A program made the position numbers and the translations under genes. A stretch of DNA of 64,000 nucleotides from Marinobacter pelagius (lineage in GTDB: Bacteria; Pseudomonadota; Gammaproteobacteria; Pseudomonadales; Oleiphilaceae). The notes under the pieces are model-generated. The model saw only the letters and a program-made list of their open reading frames with translations. It searched no databases and was not told where the DNA came from. The stretch is from contig NZ_FOUR01000001.1 in assembly GCF_900114925.1 (NCBI RefSeq), positions 124,001 to 188,000 on the forward strand. The letters are read 5' to 3'. The first letter of the stretch is position 1. Every line of letters starts with the position of its first letter. Of this stretch, positions 9,759 to 21,468 are shown one piece after another.

Positions 9759-10334
9759 ATGAGCAGCGAAAGCACCAACGAATTCAAACCCCTGAACATA
9801 GCCATCCTCACCGTTTCCGACACTCGCGGGCTGGAACAGGACACCTCGGGCCAGTACCTTGAATACAGCGCTGTGGAAACAGGCCACAAGCTGATTGCCC
9901 GCCGTATCCTGCCGGACGACGTCTACCTTATCCGGGCAATCATGTCCCAGTGGATCGCGGATCCGGAAGTCCACGTGGTGATCATCACCGGCGGCACCGG
10001 TTTCCACGAACGTGACAGCACACCGGAAGCCGTGGCGGCATTGCTGGACAAGTCCATCGAAGGCTTCGGCGAGGAGTTCCGCCGTCTCTCGGCCGAAGAA
10101 ATCGGCTCGTCGACCATCCAGTCCCGAGCTTTTGGCGGCCTGGCCAACCACACGGTGATTTTCTGTCTGCCCGGCTCCACCAGCGCCTGCCGCACCGGCT
10201 GGGAGGGCATCCTTAAGAGCCAGCTGGATAGCCGACACCAGCCCTGCAACTTTACCGCCCTGACCCTGCGCAAGCCGGCAAACGAAGGGTTCCCCCGTTT
10301 GCAGCAGGTCATCGGTAACCGGGCAACCAAATAA
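9759..10334 (+). CDS. moaB: Molybdenum cofactor biosynthesis protein MoaB
   Basis: 191-aa MoaB/MogA-family protein, which adenylates molybdopterin before metal insertion in the molybdenum cofactor pathway. It has the strand-turn [20 protein letters not shown], the nucleotide-binding [19 protein letters not shown] and [16 protein letters not shown] near the C-terminus. The ATG at 9759 is preferred to a TTG 21 bp upstream. It heads a four-gene plus-strand run moaB-moeA-moaD-moaE with 13 bp or less between genes. Confidence 0.94.
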   Translation: MSSESTNEFKPLNIAILTVSDTRGLEQDTSGQYLEYSAVETGHKLIARRILPDDVYLIRAIMSQWIADPEVHVVIITGGTGFHERDSTPEAVAALLDKSIEGFGEEFRRLSAEEIGSSTIQSRAFGGLANHTVIFCLPGSTSACRTGWEGILKSQLDSRHQPCNFTALTLRKPANEGFPRLQQVIGNRATK

Positions 10335-10347
10335 CAGGAGCTGACCC

Positions 10348-11562
10348 ATGGCAGGCCAAAACCTGACTTCCGTCGACGACGCTATTGCCCATATCCTGGA
10401 TCGGGCACCGGAGATTTCCTGGGTGGAAACGGTACCGCTCACCGAGAGCCTGGGCCGTGTGCTGGCTGAAAACCTGCACGTGCCGGCCGACGTGCCACCC
10501 GCTGACAACAGTGCAGTGGATGGTTACGCGATCCGCCAGGCCGACCTCAAGTCCGGTCAGCCGATCCCGCTTTCCGGCCGGATTGCCGCCGGGGAGGCCC
10601 CCACGCCGCTGGCCGAAGGCACCGCTGCCCGAATTTTCACCGGCTCGGAAATCCCCGAGGGAGCCGATGCCGTGGTGATGCAGGAACGGGTGGAAGTGAC
10701 CGACGACGGCATCCTGGTTCAGGCCGAAGTGACCAGGGGCCAGAATATCCGGGGTCGGGGCCAGGACCTGAAGCAGGGTGATATGGCCCTGGTCAGGGGC
10801 ACTCCGATTCGCCCGCAGGAGATGGGACTGATCGCTTCCATGGGCTTTGCCGAGGTGTCGGTGCTCTCCCGGATGAAAGTGGCGGTACTCAACACCGGCG
10901 ATGAACTGGTGGACCCGGGCCAGCCCCTCGCCGGCGGCCAGATATACAACTCCAACCGGTTTACCCTGCTCGGATTGCTTGCCCAGGCCGGCTGCGAGGT
11001 CACCCTCTGCGAGACCCTGAAAGACAACCGGGAAGCGACGCGGGAAACACTCAAGCGCGCCGCTTCCGAGGCGGATCTGGTGATCACCACCGGCGGCGTG
11101 TCGGTGGGTGAGGAAGACCATGTCCGGGCGGTGCTGGAGGATCAGGGCCAGCTTTCGCTCTGGCGGCTGGCGATCAAGCCGGGCAAACCACTGGCATTCG
11201 GCGCCATTGATGGCACTCCCATCCTGGGTCTGCCGGGCAATCCCGCCACTGTTCTGGTGACCTTCCTCATTGTCGGCATGCCCTATATCCGGAAATGCCA
11301 GGGACGCCACAAGACCTGGCCTGTGGGCGAACGACTGCCGGCCGGCTTTGATGTGGAATCCACATCCATTCGTCGCGAATTCGTGCGTGCCAGGAAAGAG
11401 GTATCGGGCGACGAGCTCCAGATTGTTGCCTATCCGAACCAGAGCTCCGGTGTCCTGAGTTCCGCCTGCTGGGCGGAAGGGCTTGCCGTGGTTCCGGAAA
11501 ACACGACGGTGAAAGCCGGGGACGAGCTGACCTATTACTCATTCGCGGAGCTGATGAGCTGA
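10348..11562 (+). CDS. moeA: Molybdopterin molybdenumtransferase MoeA
   Basis: 404-aa enzyme that inserts molybdate into adenylated molybdopterin. Conserved parts visible are [14 protein letters not shown] near residue 50, [66 protein letters not shown] and the [14 protein letters not shown] loop. Length matches E. coli MoeA (411). It lies 13 bp after moaB and 2 bp before moaD, so it should be co-transcribed. Confidence 0.97.
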   Translation: MAGQNLTSVDDAIAHILDRAPEISWVETVPLTESLGRVLAENLHVPADVPPADNSAVDGYAIRQADLKSGQPIPLSGRIAAGEAPTPLAEGTAARIFTGSEIPEGADAVVMQERVEVTDDGILVQAEVTRGQNIRGRGQDLKQGDMALVRGTPIRPQEMGLIASMGFAEVSVLSRMKVAVLNTGDELVDPGQPLAGGQIYNSNRFTLLGLLAQAGCEVTLCETLKDNREATRETLKRAASEADLVITTGGVSVGEEDHVRAVLEDQGQLSLWRLAIKPGKPLAFGAIDGTPILGLPGNPATVLVTFLIVGMPYIRKCQGRHKTWPVGERLPAGFDVESTSIRREFVRARKEVSGDELQIVAYPNQSSGVLSSACWAEGLAVVPENTTVKAGDELTYYSFAELMS

Positions 11563-11564
11563 CT

Positions 11565-11825
11565 ATGAGCACTGAAACACTGACTGTGCGGTTTTTCGCG
11601 CGCCTGCGCGAAGAACTGGACACCGAAAGCCTGGAACTGCCGGCGTCACCGAACCTGACCACCGGTGACATTCTCGCCGAACTGGCGTCCAGAGGCGGCC
11701 CCTGGTCCCAGCTGCAGGGCGACCAGCCGGTCATGATCGCGGTGAACCAGGCGATGGCCAAACCGTCGACCCCGGTGAAAGCCGGGGACGAAGTGGCCTT
11801 TTTCCCGCCGGTAACCGGAGGTTGA
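11565..11825 (+). CDS. moaD: Molybdopterin synthase sulfur carrier subunit MoaD
   Basis: 86-aa ubiquitin-like protein ending in Gly-Gly (PPVTGG), the residue that becomes the thiocarboxylate and donates sulfur to precursor Z. It starts with the beta strand LTVRFFARLREEL and has the FFPP motif before the diglycine. It is between moeA and its partner moaE, one base before the moaE start. Activation would need MoeB, which is not in this window. Confidence 0.95.
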   Translation: MSTETLTVRFFARLREELDTESLELPASPNLTTGDILAELASRGGPWSQLQGDQPVMIAVNQAMAKPSTPVKAGDEVAFFPPVTGG

Positions 11826-11826
11826 G

Positions 11827-12273
11827 ATGATTACGGTCCAGACTGACGATTTTGATCCGGCAGCGGAATACCAGGCGCTGCGGGACAGCGGCGCAGGCAC
11901 CGGAGCCATTGCGACATTTACCGGGCTGGTTCGGGACAGCGGTGATCTCCAGGGGGTGACCGGGCTGTACCTGGAGCATTACCCGGGGATGACCGAACAG
12001 GTGATCCAGGGGCTGATTGATCAGGCCTCCCAGCGCTGGGATGTCCGCAAGGCAAGGGTGATTCACCGGGTCGGGCGCCTGGATCTGTGTGACCAGATCG
12101 TCTTCGTAGGCGTTTGCAGTGCCCACCGGGGAGATTCCTTCGCCGCCTGCGAATTCATCATGGACGCGCTGAAGACCTCGGCGCCATTCTGGAAAAAGGA
12201 GATTACCGGGGACACCGAGCACTGGGTGGAACAGAAGGCGTCTGATCGGGACCGGTCCCAGGCCTGGGACTGA
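11827..12273 (+). CDS. moaE: Molybdopterin synthase catalytic subunit MoaE
   Basis: 148-aa catalytic partner of MoaD. Family features are GAIATFTGLVRD, the LEHYPGMTE segment, the IHRVGRLDLCDQIVFVGV strand pair with the active-site region SAHRGDSFAACEFIMD, and the catalytic Lys area APFWKKE. It is the last gene of the moa/moe operon; a strong bidirectional hairpin begins 33 bp after its stop. Confidence 0.97.
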   Translation: MITVQTDDFDPAAEYQALRDSGAGTGAIATFTGLVRDSGDLQGVTGLYLEHYPGMTEQVIQGLIDQASQRWDVRKARVIHRVGRLDLCDQIVFVGVCSAHRGDSFAACEFIMDALKTSAPFWKKEITGDTEHWVEQKASDRDRSQAWD

Positions 12274-12306
12274 TTTCCCGGAGGCGTGATTTACTCGAGG
12301 CAATAA

Positions 12307-12341
12307 AAAACCGCCCGTGAACTTTGTTCAGGGGCGGTTTT
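12307..12341. terminator. Bidirectional Rho-independent terminator (moaE / trxA)
   Basis: A 35-nt hairpin: arms AAAACCGCCC and GGGCGGTTTT, one mismatch, then TGAAC/GTTCA around a TTT loop. It has a T run at the 3' side on both strands (TTTT on plus, TTTTTTATTG on minus). It lies between the converging moaE and trxA genes and should stop both transcripts. Confidence 0.92.
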
Positions 12342-12356
12342 CCGGCAGCAACGGGA

Positions 12357-12683
12357 TCAGAGGTTGCTGTCGAGGAAGGCAGCCAACTGGGACTTGGACA
12401 GGGCGCCAACCTTGGTTGCGTCAACGTTGCCGTTCTTGAACAGCATCAGGGTCGGGATACCCCGGATGTTGAACTTGGGCGGGGTCTGCTCGTTCTCGTC
12501 GATGTTCAGCTTGCAGACCTTCAGCTTGCCTTCGTACTCGTCGGCGATCTCTTCGAGGACCGGTGCGATCATCTTGCAGGGGCCACACCACTCGGCCCAG
12601 TAGTCCACCAGTACGGGAACGTCGGACTTCAGTACATCCTGCTCGAAAGAAGCGTCGGTGACATTTACGATATTTCCGCTCAT
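12357..12683 (-). CDS. trxA: Thioredoxin 1
   Basis: 108-aa cytosolic thiol-disulfide reductant. The active site WCGPCK is preceded by VLVDYWAE and the cis-Pro loop is [13 protein letters not shown], both canonical. An in-frame extension reaches 12887 but the ATG at 12683 gives the standard thioredoxin start. It is transcribed divergently from ppx, with 242 bp between the two starts, and converges on moaE. Linkage of trxA to ppx and rho is common in pseudomonads. Confidence 0.98.
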   Translation of the reverse strand: MSGNIVNVTDASFEQDVLKSDVPVLVDYWAEWCGPCKMIAPVLEEIADEYEGKLKVCKLNIDENEQTPPKFNIRGIPTLMLFKNGNVDATKVGALSKSQLAAFLDSNL

Positions 12684-12925
12684 TACCTTTTCCTGATTCA
12701 GGCACCGCCAATGGCTATTCCGCACGGTTGCGCGAGCCGGCAAGGGTGCTGTTGACTGTATCTGAAGGCTGCCGATAGGCCAGCCGTTCAACCTGCTTAA
12801 GTTATGCAATACTTTACGCGATTGATGATCCCGATGTGAAGCAGTAGATCCCACACTATTCATTGCCAGGATGCTGACCGCGATCAATCGGGCGGGGCGT
12901 TCTGTTACTGACAGGCCGGAGACAG

Positions 12926-14496
12926 ATGGCTTATAGTACCCCGCAAGTTCATCTCACAAGGATTTCTGACGACGTGACGGCCGAAGACAACGCCGAAAAC
13001 GCTGCACAAGGGCCGGAGATGCTGGCAGCCATTGATATGGGCTCCAACAGTTTCCACATGGTGGTGGCCCGGCTGGTACACGGAGAAATCCGTACCCTGG
13101 AAAAAATGGGCGAGAAGGTGCAGCTGGGCGCCGGCCTGGACCAGTACAACCGTCTTACCGAAGAAGCCCAGGCGCGCGCACTGGAATGCCTCAGCCGGTT
13201 TGCCCAGCGACTGCAGGGAATGCCCCCGGAGGCCGTCCAGGTGGTGGGCACCAATGCCTTGCGAGTGGCCCGTAACGCCCACCATTTCATGAACCGTGCC
13301 GAGGAAGTCCTGGGCTATCCGGTCGAGATCATTGCCGGCCGGGAGGAAGCCCGCCTGGTCTACCTGGGCGTCTCCCATACCCTGTCCGACGACATCGGCC
13401 GGCGGCTGGTGATCGATATCGGCGGCGGCAGCACCGAGTTCATTATTGGCCAGCGCTTCGAGCCCCAGGAGCTGGAAAGCCTGCACATGGGCTGCGTGTC
13501 GTTCCGCAACCGCTACTTCCCCGACGGCAAGATCACCCGGCGCCAGATGGATCGGGCGGTGACCCACGCCGAGCAGGAACTGCTGAATATCCGCCAGCAC
13601 TACCGGAATGTGGGCTGGCAGAGCGCGGTTGGCTCCTCCGGCACCATCAAGGCGATCGCCAGCGTACTGGCAACCCTGAAGATCACCGACGGCACCATCA
13701 CCCGGGCCGGGATGCTGGAGCTGCGCAAGCGCCTGGTGGACATGGGCAAGACCGACAAGCTCGGCGACCTGGGGGTCCGTTCGGACCGGCAGAGCATCTT
13801 CCCGGGTGGTTTTGCGATTCTGATGGGGGCGTTCCAGTCCCTGGGTATCGAGGACATGACCTTTGCCGACGGTGCCCTGCGGGAAGGCCTGCTCTATGAC
13901 ATCGTTGGTCGGATCCAGCACGAGGACGTGCGCGAGCGCACCATCTCGGCACTGCAGGAACGTTATCACGTGGATCAGGCCCACGGTGCCGCCGTAGAGG
14001 CGACCGCCGTGGCGGCCTGGGAACAGGTTGCCCACCAGTGGGGTCTGCGCACGGCCACGGACGAGGAAGTCCTGCGGTGGGCCTGCCGGCTGCACGAAAT
14101 CGGCCTGACCATCTCCCACAGCCAGTACCACAAACACGGGGCCTACCTGCTCCGTTACTCGGACCTTCCGGGCTTCAGCCAGCAGTTCCAGCGGGATCTG
14201 GCGACCCTGGTGCGGGGACATCGGCGCAAGTTTGCACCGACCATTTTCGAAGGCCTCGATCCGGAGGATGTCTCGCGCCTGCGTCGTCTGTGTATCCTGG
14301 TGCGGCTGGCCGTGCTGCTGCAGCACCCCCGGAACATGGAGCCGCCGCCGGAGTTCCGGCTGGAACCGGGCAACGACAAGCTGACGGTCACCTTCCCGGA
14401 CGGCTGGCTTGATGACCGGCCATTGACCCTGGCCGACCTCAAGAACGAACGGGAGTACCTGGCCCGGCAGGACTTCACTCTCAAGATCAATCCGGA

Positions 14497-14500
<4 letters not shown>
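12926..14500 (+). CDS. ppx: Exopolyphosphatase
   Basis: Ppx/GppA phosphatase that removes terminal phosphates from polyphosphate. Of the ASKHA ATPase fold: N-terminal phosphate loop [14 protein letters not shown], acidic segment [12 protein letters not shown], and phosphate 2 loop [14 protein letters not shown]; the second half is an HD-like helical domain ([20 protein letters not shown]). 524 aa from the ATG at 12926; an in-frame GTG at 12974, preceded by AAGGA, is an alternative start that trims 16 poorly conserved residues. The stop overlaps the stop of the convergent ABC-F gene by 4 bp. Confidence 0.96.
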
Positions 14501-16443
<1,943 letters not shown>

Positions 16444-16485
16444 AAATCCATTTTATCAGCGTAAGATGGTCAGGGCAGGTTCGGC

Positions 16486-16998
16486 GTGGAATTACCGGAA
16501 AAACTGGAACCGGACAACCCGATTTGGCGTTTTGCCTTGGCATTCTGGCAAAAGCCCGGCACTCAGCGAACCTGTCTTGCGCTCCAGGATCGGGGCTGGA
16601 GCGTTACACGTATTTTATGCGCTGGCTGGCTGGCCCTTGAAGGCAGGCCCTACAGCGGCACGGAGCACGCTACGGTAACAGAGTGGCGCCAGCATGTAAC
16701 CGGTGCTTTGCGGGCAGTACGAAGATATCTCCCGAAAGGCCATGAACACTGCCAGGGCCTGCGCGAAGGCGTCGCCGGCCTGGAACTGCAGGCCGAGCAG
16801 CTGGAGCTGGCGCTGGCCTGGCAACAACTTGCGACTGAGACTCCGGACAAGGCCCATATGACGGGACATGCCCAGCTGATCCGACACAACCTTGCCGCTG
16901 CTGCCTACCGGCCGGAACAGGCCACCGATGCAGCAGTCGAGCTGAATACACTGGCCGACATTCTGGCCTCATTCTCCAATGGAGACTCCCAGCCATGA
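16486..16998 (+). CDS. TIGR02444 family conserved protein
   Basis: 170-aa protein of the gammaproteobacterial TIGR02444 (DUF2390) family, recognised by the start NPIWRFALAFWQKPGTQRTC and the following ALQDRGWSVTRILCAGWLA. It is predicted to be soluble and helical, with no signal peptide. Function is unknown. It is transcribed away from the ABC-F gene and overlaps the next gene by 4 bp, so the two are probably translated together. Confidence 0.82.
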   Translation: MELPEKLEPDNPIWRFALAFWQKPGTQRTCLALQDRGWSVTRILCAGWLALEGRPYSGTEHATVTEWRQHVTGALRAVRRYLPKGHEHCQGLREGVAGLELQAEQLELALAWQQLATETPDKAHMTGHAQLIRHNLAAAAYRPEQATDAAVELNTLADILASFSNGDSQP

Positions 16999-17384
16999 TG
17001 ATGAAATGGCTCATCCGGCTCGCGTTTCCGGCTCTGGGATTCCTGCTGCTTCTGATGTTCTTCGGGATCAACAGTCCTGAAGAGGTTTCCGAGCCGGTAG
17101 CAGACAATAAAGAAACCGAGGAAGAGATTCCGGCGTTCGAGGGCCTGGTACCCTCTCCGGTACCAACGGAAGGCCCGGAAATCATCTTCAAGTGGCAGGA
17201 CACCGATGGCAACTGGCATTACGCCGACCAGCCTCCTGCCCAGGGCCCGTGGAACACACTGGCCATTGAACGCCCCGACAAGTCGCGAGCGGGTTCTGCC
17301 ACCCAGGACCCGGACGCCGACTGGCAATCCCCCTACAGCGCCCCCTTTTCAATGGGCCCCACTGCCGGCAGCAACGGCAGCTGA
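16995..17384 (+). CDS. Membrane-anchored DUF4124-like protein
   Basis: 129-aa protein with one N-terminal transmembrane segment (about residues 8-25, LAFPALGFLLLLMFFGI) and an acidic Pro/Glu linker. It then has a short domain IIFKWQDTDGNWHYADQPP, typical of the DUF4124 module (xYxWxDxxGxxHYSDxPP). The module would be periplasmic. Function is unknown. It overlaps the preceding gene by an ATGA-type junction. Confidence 0.75.
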   Translation: MMMKWLIRLAFPALGFLLLLMFFGINSPEEVSEPVADNKETEEEIPAFEGLVPSPVPTEGPEIIFKWQDTDGNWHYADQPPAQGPWNTLAIERPDKSRAGSATQDPDADWQSPYSAPFSMGPTAGSNGS

Positions 17385-17516
17385 CCAAACGGGTCGGGTT
17401 CCTTAACACATGTTCAGTGGCATCTCGTGCCGGAACCCGTTACCTTCTGTGTTTCAATAAAGACAATCCGGGAGTGCCGCTCCCGCGCATTTACGCAAAC
17501 CGTTAAGGACTCAGTA

Positions 17517-18242
17517 ATGAAGAAAACCCTGCTTGCATTGGCCATGGCCGGTGTCGTCACCGGTTGCTCCACTCCACCAGAAGCCCCCGAAGATCCCAAG
17601 CTGGAATCCACCGAGCAGAAGGTCAGTTACGGTATGGGCCTTGTGCTTGGCGAGCGGATGAGCAATGACCTGCCGGACCTGCAGATGGAGCAGTTCCTGC
17701 AAGGCATCCAGCACGGCCATGCCGGTGATGAAGAAACCAAGCGCCTGACCCGTGAGGAAATCCAGGAAGCCCTGATGGCCTACCAGCAGCAGATGCAGGA
17801 AGACCAGAAGAAGCAGATGGACGAACTGGCCCAGAAGAACAAGGAAGCCGGCGAAGCCTTCCTGGCGGAAAATGCGGAAAAGGACGGTGTAGAGACCACC
17901 GAGTCCGGCCTGCAGTATGAAGTGATCGAGGAAGGCACCGGTGACAAGCCGTCCGCCGAGGATACCGTACGGGTCCACTACACCGGCGAACTGCTGTCTG
18001 GCGAAGTGTTTGACAGCTCCCGCGAACGTGGCGAACCGGTCACTTTTGCCCTCAACCAGGTGATTCCGGGCTGGACCGAAGGCCTGCAGCTGATGAACGA
18101 AGGCGCCCGCTACAAGCTCTACATCCCGTCAGACCTGGCCTATGGCCCGGGCGGCAATCGCGGCATTGGCCCCAACGAGACCCTGGTGTTTGATGTCGAA
18201 CTGCTGGCCGTCAACCCTCAGGATGACGCTGCGTCCGAGTAA
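17517..18242 (+). CDS. FKBP-type peptidyl-prolyl isomerase lipoprotein
   Basis: 241-aa secreted folding helper. The N-terminus is a lipoprotein signal peptide (MKKTLLALAMAGVVTGC) with the acylated Cys at 17. Residues about 35-130 are the FKBP_N dimerisation part (VSYGMGLVLGERM) with a Gln/Lys-rich helix. The C-terminal FKBP domain has VRVHYTGELLSGEVFDSS, VIPGWTEGLQLM and IPSDLAYGPGGN. The ATG at 17517 follows AAGGA by 7 bp; the frame is open further upstream but without a signal peptide. A strong terminator follows. Confidence 0.93.
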   Translation: MKKTLLALAMAGVVTGCSTPPEAPEDPKLESTEQKVSYGMGLVLGERMSNDLPDLQMEQFLQGIQHGHAGDEETKRLTREEIQEALMAYQQQMQEDQKKQMDELAQKNKEAGEAFLAENAEKDGVETTESGLQYEVIEEGTGDKPSAEDTVRVHYTGELLSGEVFDSSRERGEPVTFALNQVIPGWTEGLQLMNEGARYKLYIPSDLAYGPGGNRGIGPNETLVFDVELLAVNPQDDAASE

Positions 18243-18253
18243 CCCCCGGACAC

Positions 18254-18297
18254 AAAAAAGCCTCAGTGCCGGCAACCTGCCGGGCTGAGGCTTTTTT
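18254..18297. terminator. Bidirectional Rho-independent terminator
   Basis: Arms AAAAAAGCCTCAG and CTGAGGCTTTTTT pair perfectly (13 bp) around an 18-nt inner part that itself pairs (GCCGGCA/TGCCGGGC). Runs of A on one side and T on the other serve both the FKBP gene and the convergent algQ/rsd gene. Confidence 0.93.
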
Positions 18298-18335
18298 TAT
18301 GGGTGCCTGTTTTATACCGGCGCCTGGTGCGCAAA

Positions 18336-18815
18336 TCAGGCGGAGGCAACTTTCCCGGCGTGGGCGTTGTGCAGATGCTCGATCAGGAAATCCTCCATCT
18401 CGAACCGATTCTCCAGAACCTCGCCCAGTTGCGACAGCTCGTCGAACAGCTCCCTGATCTGGGCTTCGGAAAGTGACTGGCCATTGAGACGGTCATTGAA
18501 GTTGAGCGCAATTTCCGTCGTCTGCTCGATCCTCGGATAAACCTTGGCGGCCAGCTCGAGGCCACCGTCGTTGAACTCGCGGGCTTCCTGGATCAGCTGC
18601 TCGTAGATTTCGAAGTGGCCTGCGGAGACATAATCCACCAGCACTTCGCACAAGCGAACGAACTTTTCGGTCAGCGCTTCGGTCTGGGAGAAGTCATTTT
18701 CTCCGGACAAATCACAGTAATGGACCAGTAGCTCCTGACGCTCTTTCAGCCAGCGATCAATCAGTTCGCTGACACCGCCCCAGCGTTCCCTGGCATTTCG
18801 GCAATTCTCCAACAT
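18336..18815 (-). CDS. algQ: AlgQ/Rsd family anti-sigma-70 regulator
   Basis: 159-aa soluble helical protein of the Rsd/AlgQ family, which binds sigma-70 and shifts RNA polymerase use in stationary phase. The family start MLENCRNARERWGGVSELID and the central LLVHYCDLSGE are clear. The ATG at 18815 is chosen over an upstream in-frame start because it gives this conserved N-terminus. In Pseudomonas algQ lies close to algR and dsbH/dsbB, as here, within the same 20 kb. Confidence 0.94.
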   Translation of the reverse strand: MLENCRNARERWGGVSELIDRWLKERQELLVHYCDLSGENDFSQTEALTEKFVRLCEVLVDYVSAGHFEIYEQLIQEAREFNDGGLELAAKVYPRIEQTTEIALNFNDRLNGQSLSEAQIRELFDELSQLGEVLENRFEMEDFLIEHLHNAHAGKVASA

Positions 18816-18918
18816 GACGCCTGTTCTCCGCTCGTTTACCCGAAGCGTTTGACCCCGGTGCAATTGCTTACAGTTCGGGATTCAAGGTACCCCAACGTCA
18901 CGGTTGGCCGCAACCGTT

Positions 18919-19425
18919 TCAGCTGCGAATCCAGCTACGGGGTTGCGGTCGCCGGAACAGGAAAAACAGGCCGACCAGCACCAGTACGGAGAAGAACACC
19001 GCGGTCCAGCCCGGAATGCTCAGCCCCAGGAACCGCCACACCACCTCGGCGCAGTCGCCGGTCCCCTTCAAGGCAGTGGTAAGCACCTCCATCCAGGGCA
19101 AAACCTCAAGCATGTAATCCACTGACGGACCGCAGGCTGGCACCTGATCCGCCGGCAGGCTTTGCAGCCAGAGCTGGCGCCCGGCAATACCCAGGCCCGT
19201 TCCGGCGGTCAGCGCCAGCAGGAAGCCATAGACACGAACGCCCCAGCCGGTGGGGCCATGGAGGAACGCCAGCAGGCTGACCAGCCCGGCCCCCATGAAG
19301 CCGAAACGCTGGAGCCAGCACAGCGGACAGGGCTCAAGGCCCATGACGTGTTCCATATAGAAGGCCACGCCGAGCAACCCGGCACAGACCAGAAAGACAA
19401 CTGCAAACACCCATCTGCCAGCCAA
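18919..19425 (-). CDS. dsbB: Disulfide bond formation protein DsbB
   Basis: 168-aa four-helix inner-membrane oxidase that re-oxidises DsbA and passes electrons to quinones. Membrane segments are visible at about residues 5-23, 38-55, 62-80 and 140-158. The first periplasmic loop has the CPLC pair; the second pair is the Cys in PACGPSVDY and that in TGDCAEV. The Arg-rich tail is cytosolic. It lies between algQ and rmf on the same strand. The Pseudomonas neighbour next to algQ is called DsbH, so this is likely the same type. Confidence 0.93.
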   Translation of the reverse strand: MAGRWVFAVVFLVCAGLLGVAFYMEHVMGLEPCPLCWLQRFGFMGAGLVSLLAFLHGPTGWGVRVYGFLLALTAGTGLGIAGRQLWLQSLPADQVPACGPSVDYMLEVLPWMEVLTTALKGTGDCAEVVWRFLGLSIPGWTAVFFSVLVLVGLFFLFRRPQPRSWIRS

Positions 19426-19517
19426 AACAACACCCTCGGAATGAAGACTTGAAGCTCAGAGACCCGTCACTTAACCCTAAACCCCGGGGAACTTCAAGCG
19501 CTTGTGGACGGGAGCAA

Positions 19518-19733
19518 TCAGGCAATGCGGGAAAAGAAATCGTCGGGCCGGCTGTGCTGGTCCCGGGCAGCCACTTTAGCGTCATCCCAGCCGGCTTCCC
19601 ACGCGGCAATCACCACTTCGCCCCGATAGGGGCAGCGGCTCTTGGCCATACCCATGGAGGCCGCCATGTGGCCCTGTCGGTAGGCCTTGTTCAGCGCCTC
19701 CACATCCCATCCGAGTTTGATGTCCCTTGCCAT
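19518..19733 (-). CDS. rmf: Ribosome modulation factor
   Basis: 71-aa basic protein that dimerises 70S ribosomes into inactive 100S particles in stationary phase. The diagnostic segment is AYRQGHMAASMGMAKSRCPY followed by AAWEAGWDDA; the length equals that of pseudomonad RMF and exceeds the 55 residues of E. coli. The ATG at 19733 is chosen over an upstream start because it gives the usual short N-terminus. It lies between gshA and dsbB on the same strand, with gaps of more than 90 bp each side, so it probably has its own promoter. Confidence 0.9.
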   Translation of the reverse strand: MARDIKLGWDVEALNKAYRQGHMAASMGMAKSRCPYRGEVVIAAWEAGWDDAKVAARDQHSRPDDFFSRIA

Positions 19734-19855
19734 ACCGGCATCCTCCGTTATCCCGATGCACCTGACGCTAGCAGCGGGCGGTCCTGCTGACAAACTGATA
19801 TCCGGGTTCTGTGCAGCAGGTCCCCAACGGGCTGTGACGTAGCCGAAATCCCCAA

Positions 19856-21403
19856 TCAGGATCTGAGATAGTCGGCCAGGAACTGCTCGAACGGTTGGGT
19901 ATCGTGGGCTTCCATCTGCGCCTGCTCAGCCAGGGAATCCCGACTCATTGCCCGGAACGCCTCCAGGACATCCGGAGCCATCGCCTCATCCCGCAGGGCC
20001 TGCTGGTGGCGAAGGGACATTTCCATCACCCAGTCCCGGTGCCCCAGGCCGGACGAACGCATGGCATCCAGCACCCGCGTGGAAGGCACACCGTTCGCCA
20101 GGCTCTCCTTCTGGGCCACCAGGGCCGTCGTATAGCTTCTGGTGCCCGTCCAGTCATCCAGCAACTCTGCCAGCGATTCCAGGCGATCCAGCAGCCCGGA
20201 GGCAGCCTCCATCACCGGAACCCTGCCACTCTCCTGGCACAGGGTCAGGCTGGCGTCGCGGCCCCGGGCCACGACATCCTTGTAGTTATCGTCCAGGCGC
20301 TCGCATTCGGCGTCACTGATCCTGGGCGAATCACACAGCAGACAGTCCAGCAGGAACAGGTCGAGAAAATCGATCTGTTCCCGGTTCACGCCTACCGGCG
20401 AGAAGGGGTCCAGATCCAGGCACCGCACCTCGATGTACTCCACGCCACGGGCCTCCAGTGCCTGGATCGGCTTTTCTTCCCGTTCGGTGGTGCGCTTGGG
20501 ACGAACGGCACTGTAGTACTCGTTCTCGATCTGCAGGACGCTGGTATTGATCTGGATGAACTCATCGCCACGGCGGGTGCCGATCGCCTCGTAAGGCGGC
20601 CAGGTGGTGTGGATGGCACGATCCAGGGTGCGGGTGTAGGTGCCGAGCTCGTTGAAGCAGATATTCAGGGAAGCCTGGGCATTGTTGTGATAGCCCAGGT
20701 CTCCCATGCGCAGGGACGTTGCATGCTCGCCGTACCAGGTGCGCTCATCAAAGCGGCCGAGATCGTGCTTCACGCCGGCGACGAAACTGGCGTCCAGCGC
20801 CGGGGAGGCTCCGAAAAGCAGCATCAGCAACCAGCTGCGGCGGCGGAAGTTGCGGATCAGCCAGAAGTACTGTTCAGACTTGAAATCCCGGAGGGACTGC
20901 TGATCCCCCAGCAGTTGCTGCCACTTCTCCCAGAACGCATCCGGCAGCGACAGGTTGTAGTGCGCACCGGCAATACTCTGCATGATGCGGCCATAGCGCA
21001 CCGCCAGGCCCTGACGGTAAACATGCTTCAGGTAGCCGATGTTGGAGGTGCCGTACTCCGCAATGGGAATGCTCTCGTCCCCGTCCAGTTCACAGGGCAT
21101 GCTGGCCGCCCAGAACACCTCGTCGCCGAGATTCTGCTGCACAAACTGGTGGATATCCGTCAGGGACTCCAGCATGGCGTCGGTGCTGCCGCAGACCGGC
21201 GTGATCAATTCCAGCAGGGCCTCGGAGTAGTCCGTGGTAATGCGGGGATGGGTGAGCGTGGAGCCCAGCGCCTTCGGATGCGGGGTCTGGGCGATGAAAC
21301 CGTTCCGGTCAACCCGCAGGCCTTCCTTCTCCACGCCCTTGAGAAAGCCGTGCCACTCCGATTTTGAGAACTGCCGAAATAACGAATGGCGGGATTCAGC
21401 CAT
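19856..21403 (-). CDS. gshA: Glutamate-cysteine ligase
   Basis: 515-aa ATP-dependent ligase making gamma-glutamylcysteine, the first step of glutathione synthesis; same class and length as E. coli GshA (518). Conserved segments visible are KGVEKEGLRVDRNGFIAQTP, the acidic metal-binding LTHPRITTDYSEALLELITP, YRQGLAVRYGRIMQSIAG and VEYIEVRCLDLDPFSPVG. It is followed by rmf and preceded at 65 bp by tex. A short GC hairpin (GCCCCGT/ACGGGGC, 21424-21442) is in the tex-gshA gap but lacks a T run. Confidence 0.97.
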   Translation of the reverse strand: MAESRHSLFRQFSKSEWHGFLKGVEKEGLRVDRNGFIAQTPHPKALGSTLTHPRITTDYSEALLELITPVCGSTDAMLESLTDIHQFVQQNLGDEVFWAASMPCELDGDESIPIAEYGTSNIGYLKHVYRQGLAVRYGRIMQSIAGAHYNLSLPDAFWEKWQQLLGDQQSLRDFKSEQYFWLIRNFRRRSWLLMLLFGASPALDASFVAGVKHDLGRFDERTWYGEHATSLRMGDLGYHNNAQASLNICFNELGTYTRTLDRAIHTTWPPYEAIGTRRGDEFIQINTSVLQIENEYYSAVRPKRTTEREEKPIQALEARGVEYIEVRCLDLDPFSPVGVNREQIDFLDLFLLDCLLCDSPRISDAECERLDDNYKDVVARGRDASLTLCQESGRVPVMEAASGLLDRLESLAELLDDWTGTRSYTTALVAQKESLANGVPSTRVLDAMRSSGLGHRDWVMEMSLRHQQALRDEAMAPDVLEAFRAMSRDSLAEQAQMEAHDTQPFEQFLADYLRS

Positions 21404-21468
21404 GGTTGACTCCTGCTGCGACCGCCCCGTTCATGACGGGGCCGTCGGTGAATCTGATGTTTGAAAGC